Below, piece after piece: positions 28,867 to 37,318 of a stretch of DNA of 64,000 bases. A model generated the notes under the pieces. That model ran no database searches, had not been told where the DNA came from, and saw only the letters and a list, made by a program, of their open reading frames with translations. Position 1 is the first letter of the stretch. Every line of letters starts with the position of its first letter. Made by a program: the position numbers and the translations under genes. Source of the stretch: Actinomadura hibisca NBRC 15177 (GTDB lineage: Bacteria > Actinomycetota > Actinomycetes > Streptosporangiales > Streptosporangiaceae); contig NZ_BCRO01000001.1 of assembly GCF_001552635.1 (NCBI RefSeq), positions 186,001 to 250,000 of the forward strand. The letters are read 5' to 3'.

Positions 28867-29478
28867 GTGGGCGCTCCAGGCGAGTCGGTGCGGGACATGC
28901 TGGCGGCCAACCTGCGGCGCGTCCGCACCGGCCGGGGGTTGTCGCTGTCGGAGCTGTCCCGCCGCTCCAAGATCGGCAAGGCGACGTTGTCGCAGCTGGA
29001 GGCGGGCGCGGGCAACCCCACCATCGAGACCGTCTTCAGCCTGTCGCGCGTCCTGGAGGTCCCCATCTCCGACCTGCTGGACCCGCCGCGCACCTCGGGG
29101 CTGACGGTGGTGCGCGCCGCCGACGTCGAGGTGCTGCGCGGGCAGGGGGTGGACCTGCGCCCGCTGCGCGGCATCGAGTCCGGCGACGCGGTCTTCGAGG
29201 TCTACGACCAGCGGGTTCGCGCCGACTCGCGGCAGGATTCGCTCGGCCACGTCGGCACCGAGCACACCGTCGTCCAGGCGGGCCGGCTCGGCGTTCGGGT
29301 CGACGGCCGGGAGGTGGAGCTCGGCCCCGGCGACTACGTCGGCTTCGACGCGCTGCTGCCGCACTCCTACACCGCGCTGGACGGCCCGGTGCGCTCGGTG
29401 CTGCTGCTCCAGTACCGCTCCGACCAGCGACTTCACTCGGCGCCCACGCACCCGCCGTGCCTCGCCGACGCGAGGTGA
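28867..29478 (+). CDS. XRE-family regulator with C-terminal cupin domain
   Basis: 203 residues. Helix-turn-helix at about residues 10-65 (LSLSELSRRSKIGKATLSQL, then NPTIETVFSLSRVL) and a cupin sensor domain at about 110-190 (TEHTVVQAGRLGVRVDGRE, then LGPGDYVGFDALLPHSY). Start is GTG 28867, six bases after GAGGGGG; an in-frame ATG at 28897 would cut into the HTH. The identical operator at its own promoter and at the adjacent catabolic operon makes it the probable repressor of both, with hydroxyproline or a breakdown product as ligand. That ligand is an inference from context. Confidence 0.88.
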   Translation: MGAPGESVRDMLAANLRRVRTGRGLSLSELSRRSKIGKATLSQLEAGAGNPTIETVFSLSRVLEVPISDLLDPPRTSGLTVVRAADVEVLRGQGVDLRPLRGIESGDAVFEVYDQRVRADSRQDSLGHVGTEHTVVQAGRLGVRVDGREVELGPGDYVGFDALLPHSYTALDGPVRSVLLLQYRSDQRLHSAPTHPPCLADAR

Positions 29479-29497
29479 CGCCGATCTCATCCGGGCA

Positions 29498-29525
29498 TTG
29501 ACACTGCTCGGAACCGGGGCATAAC
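29498..29525 (+). promoter_or_regulatory. Promoter of the hydroxyproline operon
   Basis: TTGACA (29498-29503) and CATAAC (29520-29525) with 16 bases between. The start site would fall near 29532, immediately before the operator palindrome. Confidence 0.7.
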
Positions 29526-29533
29526 CTCCAACT

Positions 29534-29551
29534 CGTTCGGTAAACCGAACG
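29534..29551. promoter_or_regulatory. Operator of the hydroxyproline operon
   Basis: CGTTCGGTAAACCGAACG, a perfect 18-base palindrome, 14 bases before the first gene's ATG. It differs at one position from the site at 28798-28815, where the central symmetry is broken. Position just downstream of the -10 indicates repression. Confidence 0.8.
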
Positions 29552-29565
29552 TTCGGGAGGTGCGG

Positions 29566-30729
29566 ATGCGGGTCGTGGTGCTGGGCGCCGGAATCGTCGG
29601 CGCGGCCTGCGCGCGCGAGCTGGCCCGCAGGGGCCTGGCGGTGACCGTCCTGGACCGGGGCGGCCCGGCGGCCGCGACCACCGCGCACGGCGAGGGCAAT
29701 GTGCTGGTGTCCGACAAGGGCCCCGGCCCCGAACTGGAGCTGGCCAGGCTGTCGCGGCGGCTCTGGCCGGAGATCCTCGCCGAACACGAAGCCCCTCCCG
29801 CCGACGCGGTCGAGTGGGACGCTAAGGGCGGCATCGTCGTCGCCACGACCGACGCCGGAGCCCGCGAGCTGGCCCGGTTCGCCGACTCCCAGCGCGCGGC
29901 CGGGATCACCGCCGACACCCTGGACGCGGCGGCGCTCGCCGAGGCCGAGCCGCACGTCACCCGCGACGTCGCGCTCGCCGTCCACTACCCCGAGGACGCG
30001 CAGGTGCAGCCCTCCGGCGCGGCGGCGTTCCTGCTCGGCGGCGCGCTGCGCGCGGGCGCGGAGCTGCGCACCGGCTGCGAGGTCCTGGGCGCGGTCACCT
30101 CCGGCGGCCGCCTCACCGCCGTCCGCACCTCCGCCGGGACGATCGAGGCGGACGCGTTCGTCAACGCGACCGGCCCCTGGTCCGGCGAGGTCGCCGCGCG
30201 CCTCGGCGCGCCGGTGGACGTGCGGCCCCGGCGCGGCGAGGTGCTGGTCACCACGCCGCAACCGCCGCTGGTCTTCCACAAGGTCTACGACGCCGACTAC
30301 GTCGGCGCGGTCGGCAGCGGCGCCGAGGAGCTCCAGGCGTCGGCGGTCGTGGAGTCCACCCGCGCCGGGACGATCCTGCTGGGTTCCTCGCGCCGCCGCG
30401 TCGGCTTCGACGACCGGCTGCGCCCGGAGGTGCTGTCGGTCATCGCCCGCAAGGCGCTGCGGTTGTTCCCGTGCCTCGCCGGCGTCCCGGTGATGCGCGC
30501 CTACGGCGGCTTCCGCCCCTACGTGCCCGACCACCTGCCGGTCATCGGCCCCGACCCGCGCCTGCCCGGCCTGTGGCACGCGGGCGGCCACGAGGGCGCG
30601 GGCATCGGCCTGTCGCCCGGCACCGCGCTGCTGCTGGCCGACCTGCTCACCGGCCGCGCACCGCAGATCGACCCCGCGCCGTTCCGGGTGGACCGGCCCG
30701 CCGTGCTCTTCGAAGGAGACGACCAGTGA
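29566..30729 (+). CDS. D-hydroxyproline dehydrogenase, FAD (DAO-type) subunit
   Basis: 387 residues, D-amino-acid oxidase/DadA family. The FAD loop VVLGAGIVGAACARELARRG is at residues 2-21; the C-terminal GGHEGAGIGLSPGTALLLAD is the second flavin motif. Paired with the two genes downstream it matches the three-subunit D-hydroxyproline dehydrogenases (LhpB with LhpE/F-like partners), which oxidise cis-4-hydroxy-D-proline to a pyrroline carboxylate. Start ATG 29566, five bases after GGGAGG; a GTG at 29560 is possible. Substrate is inferred from the operon; other D-amino acids or opines cannot be excluded. Confidence 0.85.
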   Translation: MRVVVLGAGIVGAACARELARRGLAVTVLDRGGPAAATTAHGEGNVLVSDKGPGPELELARLSRRLWPEILAEHEAPPADAVEWDAKGGIVVATTDAGARELARFADSQRAAGITADTLDAAALAEAEPHVTRDVALAVHYPEDAQVQPSGAAAFLLGGALRAGAELRTGCEVLGAVTSGGRLTAVRTSAGTIEADAFVNATGPWSGEVAARLGAPVDVRPRRGEVLVTTPQPPLVFHKVYDADYVGAVGSGAEELQASAVVESTRAGTILLGSSRRRVGFDDRLRPEVLSVIARKALRLFPCLAGVPVMRAYGGFRPYVPDHLPVIGPDPRLPGLWHAGGHEGAGIGLSPGTALLLADLLTGRAPQIDPAPFRVDRPAVLFEGDDQ

Positions 30730-31040
30730 GCCCCAGACTCCTGCGCGCCGACGCCGACCCCGTCGGGCGGCACGACACGCCCCTGACCGTCACCGTGAAC
30801 GGCGAGCCCCTGGCGGGCGTCGCGGGCCAGACCGTCGCGGGCGTGCTGCTGGCGTCCGGCCGCCGCTCCTGGCGGGCGGGCCCGTCCGGCGCGCCGCGCG
30901 GGGTGTTCTGCGGGATCGGCGTGTGCTTCGACTGCCTGGTCACCGTCAACGGCGAGCGCGACGTGCGGGCCTGCCGCCGCCGCGCCGCCGACGGCGACGT
31001 GGTGACGACCCAGTCGCGCGAGCCCGGGGACGCCCGGTGA
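30726..31040 (+). CDS. Small [2Fe-2S] subunit of the D-hydroxyproline dehydrogenase
   Basis: 104 residues. Ferredoxin-like cysteines appear as FCGIGVCFDCLVTVNG with a fourth Cys in VRACRR, the arrangement of the small subunits of HcnA-, opine oxidase- and sarcosine oxidase-type complexes. TVTVNGEPLAGVAGQTVAG is the typical first beta-hairpin. It links the FAD and NAD(P)/FAD subunits electrically. GTG start overlaps the upstream stop and the downstream gene overlaps in turn, implying equal expression. Confidence 0.88.
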   Translation: MSPRLLRADADPVGRHDTPLTVTVNGEPLAGVAGQTVAGVLLASGRRSWRAGPSGAPRGVFCGIGVCFDCLVTVNGERDVRACRRRAADGDVVTTQSREPGDAR

Positions 31041-32488
31041 CGGCCCGGACGAGGCGGCACGTCGCCGTCGTCGGCGCGGGGCCCGCCGGACTGGCCGCCG
31101 CGGCGGCCGCACTGCGCGCCGGAGCCCGCGTCACCCTCGTCGACGCCGCCGAGCGGCCCGGCGGCCAGTACCACCGGATGTTGCCCGAGCAGTACCGGGC
31201 CGCGCGCCCCGAACGCCTCCACCACGGCTGGGCGGCCTTCGACCGGCTGCGCCGCCACGTCCTCGGGCACCCGCGCTGCGCCTGGTGGGCCGAGTCGTCG
31301 GTGTGGTCGCTGGAACGCCCCGGCCCCGGCGACGAGACGGCCCCGCGCGTGCACGTGGTGCGCGGCCCGGCCGACGGCGCGGGCCGCGAACGCCTCGTCC
31401 TCGACCCCGACGCCCTCGTGCTCGCCCCCGGCGCGCACGACCGCGTCCTGCCGTTCCCCGGCTGGGACCTGCCGGGCGTGTTCACCGCCGGAGCCGCCCA
31501 GGCCTTGGCCAAGGGCGAGCGCGTCGTGATCGGCGACCGGGTGGTGGTCGCCGGAGCCGGGCCGTTCCTGCTGCCGGTCGCCGCGTCGCTCCTGGAGGCG
31601 GGCTCCACCGTGCTGGAGGTCTTGGAGGCCAACCCCGCCGCCACCGTGCTGCGCGGCTGGGGCAGGCGGCCGTGGGAGCTGGCGTCCCAGGCGGGGAAGG
31701 CGGGGGAGCTGGCCGAGTACACCGCCCTGCTCGCCCGCCACCGCGTCCCCTACCGGACCGGCCGCGCCGTGATCGAGGCGCGCGGCGACGGCCGCGTGGA
31801 GGAGGTCGTCACCGCCCGGTTGCGCGCCGACTGGTCGGTGGTGTCCGGCACCGAGCGGATCGTCGCGGTGGACGCGGTCTGCGTCGGCCACGGTTTCACC
31901 CCGCAACTCGAACTGCCCCTCGCCGCCGGATGCGCGCTGCGCGAGGGCTTCGTCCAGGTGGACGGCGACCAGCGCACCACCGCGCCCGCCGTCCTCGCCG
32001 CCGGAGAGATCACCGGCATCGCCGGAGCCCCCGCCGCGCGGGTCGAGGGCCTGGTGGCGGGCTGGGCCGCCGGGGGAGGCGACGCCGCCGCCCCCGAGGC
32101 GCGCGCGGCCCGCCGCCGCCGCGACCGGGCCCGCGCGTTCGCCGCCCGCCTCGCCGCCGCCCACCCGATCGGCGACGGCTGGCCCGGCTGGTTGCGCCCC
32201 GAGACCGTGGTGTGCCGGTGCGAGGAGACCACCTACGGCGCGCTGTGCCGCGCCGCCGACGCCCCGGCGTCCGCCGCCGCCCGCGCCGTCAAGCTCGGCA
32301 CCCGCGCCGGGCTCGGCCCCTGCCAGGCCCGGATCTGCGGCCCCTCCGTCGCCGAGCTGCTGGCCCGCCGCAGTCCGCCCCCCGACCTCGCGGCAGGCGG
32401 ACACCGCCCCGCGACCCCCCACCACCGTCCCGTCGCCCAGCCGATCCGGCTCGGCGAACTGGCCCGGCCCCCGAAGGAGAACCTCTGA
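31037..32488 (+). CDS. FAD/NAD(P)-binding subunit with BFD-like [2Fe-2S] domain
   Basis: 483 residues. N-terminal FAD fold AVVGAGPAGLAAAAAALRAG, a second nucleotide fold VVVAGAGPFLLPVAASLLEA, and a C-terminal BFD-like cluster domain with Cys residues in VVCRCEETTY and GLGPCQARICGPSV. This is the HcnB/OoxA/LhpE-type electron-transfer subunit that partners the DAO-type and small iron-sulfur subunits. It starts at GTG 31037 overlapping the previous stop, and ends in a Pro/His-rich tail overlapping the deaminase start by one base. Confidence 0.88.
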   Translation: MTARTRRHVAVVGAGPAGLAAAAAALRAGARVTLVDAAERPGGQYHRMLPEQYRAARPERLHHGWAAFDRLRRHVLGHPRCAWWAESSVWSLERPGPGDETAPRVHVVRGPADGAGRERLVLDPDALVLAPGAHDRVLPFPGWDLPGVFTAGAAQALAKGERVVIGDRVVVAGAGPFLLPVAASLLEAGSTVLEVLEANPAATVLRGWGRRPWELASQAGKAGELAEYTALLARHRVPYRTGRAVIEARGDGRVEEVVTARLRADWSVVSGTERIVAVDAVCVGHGFTPQLELPLAAGCALREGFVQVDGDQRTTAPAVLAAGEITGIAGAPAARVEGLVAGWAAGGGDAAAPEARAARRRRDRARAFAARLAAAHPIGDGWPGWLRPETVVCRCEETTYGALCRAADAPASAAARAVKLGTRAGLGPCQARICGPSVAELLARRSPPPDLAAGGHRPATPHHRPVAQPIRLGELARPPKENL

Positions 32489-33417
32489 TGAGCAAGGAGA
32501 AAGTCACTGGTCTGGGCGGCGTCATCGTCGCGACCGCCCTGCCTTACTACGGCGACGCCTCCGCCCCCGCCGGGCTGGCCGTGGACTACGACCGGTTCGC
32601 CGAGCACTGCCGCTGGGTGGTCGACAACGGCTGCCGGGGCGTCGGCCCCAACGGCTCGCTCGGGGAGTACTCCTCGCTCACCGACGAGGAGCGCCGCCGC
32701 GTCGCCCGCACCGCCGTGGAGGCCGTCGGCGACGACGGCGTCGTGGTCGTCGGCGTGCACGGCCCCGGCTGGCACCAGGCGAAGCACTGGGCCGAGATCG
32801 CCGCCGAGGACGGCGCGGACGGCGTGCTCTGCCTGCCCCCGACGATGTACCGCGCCAACCACGGCGAGGTCGTCGCCCACTTCGAGGCCGTCGCGTCGGT
32901 CGGCCTGCCGGTCATGGTCTACAACAACCCCATCGACACCAAGGTGGACCTCACCCCCGGCCTGCTCGCCGAGATCGCGCAGATCGACAACGTCGTGGCG
33001 GTCAAGGAGTTCTCCGGCGACGTCCGCCGCGTCCTGGAGATCAAGGAGCGGGCGCCCGGCCTGGAGGTCGTCGCGGGCGCCGACGACGTGACGCTGGAGG
33101 CGCTGCTGATGGGCGCGACCGGCTGGTTCGCCGGGTTCCCCAACGTGTTCCCCGCCGAGTCGGCGCGGCTGTACGAGCTGGCGCTCGCCGGTGACCTCGC
33201 CGGGGCCCGCGCCCTGTACGAGCCGCTGGTCGCGGCGTTCCGCTGGGACTCACGCACCGAGTTCGTGCAGGCCATCAAGCTCGGCATGGAGATGGTCGGC
33301 CGCTACGGCGGCCCGTGCCGCCCGCCGCGCGGCCCGCTCACCGAGGAGCACCGCGCGGGCGTCACCGCCGACATGGAGCGCGCGATCGCCGCGCTGGAGA
33401 AGGGGCTCGCCGCATGA
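32488..33417 (+). CDS. Dihydrodipicolinate synthase family protein, probable 1-pyrroline-4-hydroxy-2-carboxylate deaminase
   Basis: 309 residues, class I aldolase-type barrel. The Schiff-base Lys173 is in VVAVKEFSGD and the catalytic Tyr145 in MVYNNPIDT. In hydroxyproline pathways this family member removes ammonia from the pyrroline product to give 2-oxoglutarate semialdehyde. The place between dehydrogenase and epimerase genes supports that role; sequence alone would allow any DapA-family lyase. ATG overlaps the upstream stop by one base. Confidence 0.85.
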   Translation: MSKEKVTGLGGVIVATALPYYGDASAPAGLAVDYDRFAEHCRWVVDNGCRGVGPNGSLGEYSSLTDEERRRVARTAVEAVGDDGVVVVGVHGPGWHQAKHWAEIAAEDGADGVLCLPPTMYRANHGEVVAHFEAVASVGLPVMVYNNPIDTKVDLTPGLLAEIAQIDNVVAVKEFSGDVRRVLEIKERAPGLEVVAGADDVTLEALLMGATGWFAGFPNVFPAESARLYELALAGDLAGARALYEPLVAAFRWDSRTEFVQAIKLGMEMVGRYGGPCRPPRGPLTEEHRAGVTADMERAIAALEKGLAA

Positions 33418-34415
33418 GGTCGTTGCGCACGATCAGCGCCGTCGACTCCCACACCGAGGGGATGCCGACCCGGGTCGTGACCGGCGGCGTCGCGCCCGTC
33501 CCCGGCGCGACCATGGCCGAGCGCCGCCGGTACGCCGTCGAGCACCTGGACGGCCTGCGCCGCTTTCTGGTGGACGAGCCGCGCGGCCACGCCGCGATGA
33601 GCGGCGCGATCCTCCAGCCGCCGACCCGGCCCGACGCCGACTGGGGCGTGCTGTACATCGAGGTCAGCGGGTTCCTGCCGATGTGCGGGCACGGCACCAT
33701 CGGCGTCGCGACCGTGCTGGTGGAGACCGGCATGGTCGAGGTGACCGAGCCCGAGACCGTCGTCCGCCTGGACGTGCCCGCCGGGCTGGTGGAGGCCCGC
33801 GTGCGCGTCCGCGACGGCCGCGCCGAGCAGGTCACCCTCCGCAACGTCGGCTCGTTCGCGACGGCGCTGGACGCCAAGGTCCACGTGCCCGGCCTGGGCG
33901 AGGTCCGCTACGACATGGCCTACGGCGGCAACTTCTACGCCATCGTCGACATCGAGAGCGTCGGCCTGCCGTTCGACCGCGCCCGCAAGGACGACATCCT
34001 CAAGGCGGGCCTGGACATCATGGCCGCCATCAACGAGACCGACCGCCCACAGCACCCCGAGGACCCGCTCATCGGCGGCTGCAAGCACGTGCAGTTCCTG
34101 GCCCCCGGCTCCGACGCGCGCCACTCGCGCAACGCGATGGCCATCCACCCCGGCTGGTTCGACCGCTCGCCGTGCGGCACCGGCACCTCCGCCCGGATGG
34201 CGCAGCTCCACGCGCGCGGCGAGCTGCCGCTGGACACCGAGTTCGTCAACGAGTCGTTCATCGGCACCCGCTTCACCGGCCGCCTGGTCGGCGCCACCGA
34301 GGTCGGCGGCGTGCCCGCCGTCGTCCCCGAGATCTCCGGCCGCGCCTGGATCACCGGCACCGCCAACTACCTGCTGGACCCGAGCGACCCCTTCCCCGAG
34401 GGCTTCGTTCTCTAG
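33414..34415 (+). CDS. 4-hydroxyproline 2-epimerase (proline racemase family)
   Basis: 333 residues. The two catalytic cysteines are Cys91 in FLPMCGHGTIG and Cys254 in RSPCGTGTSARMA; both are kept, which excludes the dehydratase subgroup, where the first is Thr. It inverts C2 of trans-4-hydroxy-L-proline to give the cis-D form used by the dehydrogenase. Proline racemase activity is the alternative; the neighbouring genes favour hydroxyproline. Start overlaps the deaminase stop (ATGA). Confidence 0.9.
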   Translation: MRSLRTISAVDSHTEGMPTRVVTGGVAPVPGATMAERRRYAVEHLDGLRRFLVDEPRGHAAMSGAILQPPTRPDADWGVLYIEVSGFLPMCGHGTIGVATVLVETGMVEVTEPETVVRLDVPAGLVEARVRVRDGRAEQVTLRNVGSFATALDAKVHVPGLGEVRYDMAYGGNFYAIVDIESVGLPFDRARKDDILKAGLDIMAAINETDRPQHPEDPLIGGCKHVQFLAPGSDARHSRNAMAIHPGWFDRSPCGTGTSARMAQLHARGELPLDTEFVNESFIGTRFTGRLVGATEVGGVPAVVPEISGRAWITGTANYLLDPSDPFPEGFVL

Positions 34416-34445
34416 CGGTCCGGCTCCAGACGAAGGAAGCACGCC

Positions 34446-35864
34446 ATGACACAGCCCCCCGCTGAGACACCGGCCGAGGTGTCCGCGGTCCTGGACGCCG
34501 CCGTAGCGGCCGCGCCCGGCTGGGCGGCGACCGCCCCCGCCGGCCGTGCCGCCGCGCTGGAGGCCGTCGCCGCCGCCCTGGAGGCCGCCCGCGCCGAGCT
34601 GGTCGAGCTGGCCGACGCCGAGACCCGGCTCGGCCCCGCCCGGCTGAACGGTGAGCTGACCCGCACCACCTTCCAGCTCGGCCTGTTCGCCGAGCAGGCC
34701 CGCGCGGGCACGTTCCTGGACGTCCGCATCGACGCGCCCGACCCGGACTGGCCCACCGGCCCCCGCCCGGACCTGCGCCGCTACCGCACCGCGCTCGGCC
34801 CCGTCCTGGTGTTCGCCGCGAGCAACTTCCCCTTCGCGTTCAGCGTCGCGGGCGGCGACACCGCCTCGGCGCTCGCGGCGGGCTGCCCCGTGGTGCTCAA
34901 GGCGCACCCCGGCCACCCCCGGCTGTCGCGGCGCACCGCCGAGATCGTGCGCGGCGTCCTGCCCGACGGGGTGTTCGCGCTGATCGAGGGCGAGGCCGAA
35001 GGCGTCGCGGCGCTTCAGCACCCGGCGCTGGCCGCCGCAGCGTTCACCGGCTCGGAGCGCGGCGGCCTCGCCCTGGCCCGGATCGCCGCCGAACGCCCCG
35101 AGCCCATCCCGTTCTACGGCGAGCTGGGCAGCGTCAACCCCGTCGTGGTCACCCCCGGCGCGGCCGCCGCCCGGCCCGACGAGATCGCCGCCGGGTACGC
35201 GGGCTCGCTCACCCTCGGCGCGGGCCAGTTCTGCACCAACCCCGGCCTGCTGTTCGCACCCGCCGCCCTGGTGGACCGCCTCACCGGCGCGGTCGCCGCG
35301 ACCGGCCCCGCCCCGATGCTGAACGACCGCATCGCCGCCGGATACCGCGACACCGCCCGCGCCCTCGGCGACCTGCCGGGCGCGCGCCGCGCGGTGTGGC
35401 CCGACGACGCGCTGGCCCCGCGCCTGCTCGTCATGGACCTGGCGGCGTTCAAGGCCGACCGCGACGCCGCCGCCCAGGAGTGCTTCGGCCCGCTCGGCCT
35501 GGTCGTCGTCTACGACGACCTCGCCGACGTCACCACCGCGATCGCCGCCCTGCCCGGCCAGCTCACCACCTCTCTGCACGCCGAGCCGGACGAGACCGGC
35601 GCCCTGGCCGATCTCGCCGCCGCGCTCGCCGCGCGCAGCGGCCGCGTCCTGTGGAACCAGTGGCCCACCGGCGTCTCGGTCACCCACGCCATGCAGCACG
35701 GCGGCCCGTTCCCCGCCACCACCGCGCCGACCACCACCTCGGTCGGCACCGCGGCCGTCGAACGGTTCCTGCGCCCGGTGTCCTACCAGGGCTGGCCGCA
35801 GGACCTGCTGCCGCCGCCGCTGCGCGACGACAACCCGTGGCGGGTCCCGCAGCAGCGGAACTGA
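34446..35864 (+). CDS. 2-oxoglutarate semialdehyde dehydrogenase (aldehyde dehydrogenase family)
   Basis: 472 residues, somewhat short for the family. The nucleophile Cys263 is in GAGQFCTNPGL and the general base Glu226 in FYGELGSVNP; the nucleotide site begins FAASNFPFAF. It has the KGSADH-type sequence pattern, oxidising 2-oxoglutarate semialdehyde to 2-oxoglutarate and so finishing hydroxyproline breakdown into the TCA cycle. It starts 30 bases after the epimerase stop, behind GAAGGAAG, and is the last gene before the terminator. Confidence 0.88.
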   Translation: MTQPPAETPAEVSAVLDAAVAAAPGWAATAPAGRAAALEAVAAALEAARAELVELADAETRLGPARLNGELTRTTFQLGLFAEQARAGTFLDVRIDAPDPDWPTGPRPDLRRYRTALGPVLVFAASNFPFAFSVAGGDTASALAAGCPVVLKAHPGHPRLSRRTAEIVRGVLPDGVFALIEGEAEGVAALQHPALAAAAFTGSERGGLALARIAAERPEPIPFYGELGSVNPVVVTPGAAAARPDEIAAGYAGSLTLGAGQFCTNPGLLFAPAALVDRLTGAVAATGPAPMLNDRIAAGYRDTARALGDLPGARRAVWPDDALAPRLLVMDLAAFKADRDAAAQECFGPLGLVVVYDDLADVTTAIAALPGQLTTSLHAEPDETGALADLAAALAARSGRVLWNQWPTGVSVTHAMQHGGPFPATTAPTTTSVGTAAVERFLRPVSYQGWPQDLLPPPLRDDNPWRVPQQRN

Positions 35865-35883
35865 CCGGCACCCCGCCCCCGAC

Positions 35884-35927
35884 ACTCCGGGCGCGCCACC
35901 CGGCTTGACCGGACGCGCGCCCGGAGT
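35884..35927 (+). terminator. Terminator of the hydroxyproline operon
   Basis: ACTCCGGGCGCGC (35884-35896) pairs perfectly with GCGCGCCCGGAGT (35915-35927) across an 18-base loop, 20 bases after the last stop codon. The next gene begins 14 bases later, so some readthrough could supply it. Confidence 0.7.
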
Positions 35928-35941
35928 GCTTGGGTGGGAGC

Positions 35942-36931
35942 ATGAAGTACACGCAACTCGGACGAACCGGTCTCAAAGTCAGCCGCCTGGTCCTCGGGAC
36001 CATGAACTTCGGCCCCTACACCACCGAACCCGACGCGCACACCATCATGGACGCCGCCCTCGACGCGGGCGTCAACTTCTTCGACACCGCCAACGTGTAC
36101 GGGTGGGGCGAGAACAAGGGCCGCACCGAGGAGATCCTCGGCACCTGGTTCGCGCAGGGCGGCGGCCGCCGTGAGAAGACCGTGCTGGCCACCAAGGTCT
36201 ACGGCAGCATGTCCACCACCGGCGGCGCGCCCTGGCCGAACGAGGACAAGCTGTCGGCGCTCAACATCCGCCGCGCCGCCGAGGCGTCCCTCAAGCGGCT
36301 CAACACCGACCACATCGACCTGTACCAGTTCCACCACGTCGACCGGGCCACGCCCTGGGACGAGATCTGGCAGGCGATGGACGTGCTGGTGCAGCAGGGC
36401 AAGGTGCTGTACGTCGGCTCGTCCAACTTCCCCGGCTGGAGCATCGCCCGCGCCAACGAGACCGCCGCCCGCCGGGGCTCGCTCGGCCTGGTCAGCGAGC
36501 AGTGCCTGTACAACCTCATGGAGCGCCGCGCCGAGATGGAGGTCCTGCCGGCCGCCGAGGCGTACGGGCTCGGCGTGCTGCCGTGGTCGCCGCTGGCGGG
36601 CGGCCTGCTGGGCGGCGTGCTGCGCAAGCGGCGCGAGGGCAACACCCGCACCTCCGGCGCCGACGACGCGCTCGCCGACCCCGCCAAACGCGCCGCCGTC
36701 CAGGAGTACGAGGACCTGTGCGCCAAGCACGACCTGGAGCCCGGCGAGGTGGGTCTGGCGTGGCTGCTGACCCGGCCCGAGGTGACCGCGCCCATCGTCG
36801 GCCCGCGCGTGAAGGAGCAGTTCGACTCGGCGCTGCGCGCGGTCGACCTGGAGCTGTCCGCCGAGTTCCTGGCCGAGCTGGATCGCATCTTTCCGGGGCC
36901 CGGACCGGCCCCGGAGGCGTTCGCCTGGTAG
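35942..36931 (+). CDS. Aldo/keto reductase
   Basis: 329 residues, (beta/alpha)8 barrel using NADPH. Catalytic Asp and Tyr lie in VNFFDTANVYGWGENKG, the Lys in KTVLATKVYG and the His in DLYQFHHVD. The C-terminal cofactor region is APIVGPRVKEQFDSAL. Similar to the YajO/Tas-like group with broad carbonyl substrates. The ATG at 35942 follows GGGTGGGAG. It lies after the operon terminator and seems to be an independent gene. Confidence 0.9.
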   Translation: MKYTQLGRTGLKVSRLVLGTMNFGPYTTEPDAHTIMDAALDAGVNFFDTANVYGWGENKGRTEEILGTWFAQGGGRREKTVLATKVYGSMSTTGGAPWPNEDKLSALNIRRAAEASLKRLNTDHIDLYQFHHVDRATPWDEIWQAMDVLVQQGKVLYVGSSNFPGWSIARANETAARRGSLGLVSEQCLYNLMERRAEMEVLPAAEAYGLGVLPWSPLAGGLLGGVLRKRREGNTRTSGADDALADPAKRAAVQEYEDLCAKHDLEPGEVGLAWLLTRPEVTAPIVGPRVKEQFDSALRAVDLELSAEFLAELDRIFPGPGPAPEAFAW

Positions 36932-37047
36932 CCAGGTCAGCGGGCGGGACGGCGGGCCGGGCGTGACCGTGACGTGATCTGCGCGCCGTTTTCCGAAGCT
37001 TTTTCAGGGGACAAGCCGGACACCGCCGTCAACGGAAAGGCCGCCCC

Positions 37048-37245
37048 ATGAGAATCGGAACGCTGGTGCTGATCATCTGGCTCGTCATCGGCGGCATCGC
37101 CGCGGGCCAGCGCGGCTACTACACCGGCGAGGTGGAGAACTGCAGCAAGGCGGGGACCATCCTGGTCACGATCATCGCCGGGCCGCTCAACTACGTGGGT
37201 CTCAACCCCAAGATCTCCTGCAAGACGCCCGAGCCGAGCAAGTGA
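37048..37245 (+). CDS. Small single-helix membrane protein
   Basis: 65 residues. An N-terminal hydrophobic helix (TLVLIIWLVIGGIAAGQRGY) is followed by a second moderately hydrophobic stretch, GTILVTIIAGPLNYVGL, and a short hydrophilic tail with two cysteines (NCSK and ISCK). This form is widespread in actinobacteria with no known function. ATG at 37048 behind GGAAAGG; closed by a strong hairpin, so it is a monocistronic gene. Confidence 0.75.
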   Translation: MRIGTLVLIIWLVIGGIAAGQRGYYTGEVENCSKAGTILVTIIAGPLNYVGLNPKISCKTPEPSK

Positions 37246-37256
37246 CCCGGCCCCGC

Positions 37257-37294
37257 TCCGGGGCGGCCCGCCGACACCGGCGGACCGCCCCGGA
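37257..37294. terminator. Bidirectional terminator
   Basis: Seventeen-base arms with one mismatch (TCCGGGGCGGCCCGCCG at 37257-37273 against 37278-37294) and a 4-base loop. It separates the small membrane protein gene from the convergent P450 gene. Confidence 0.85.
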
Positions 37295-37318
37295 ACGGAC
37301 ACGGCGGCACCGCTGACC

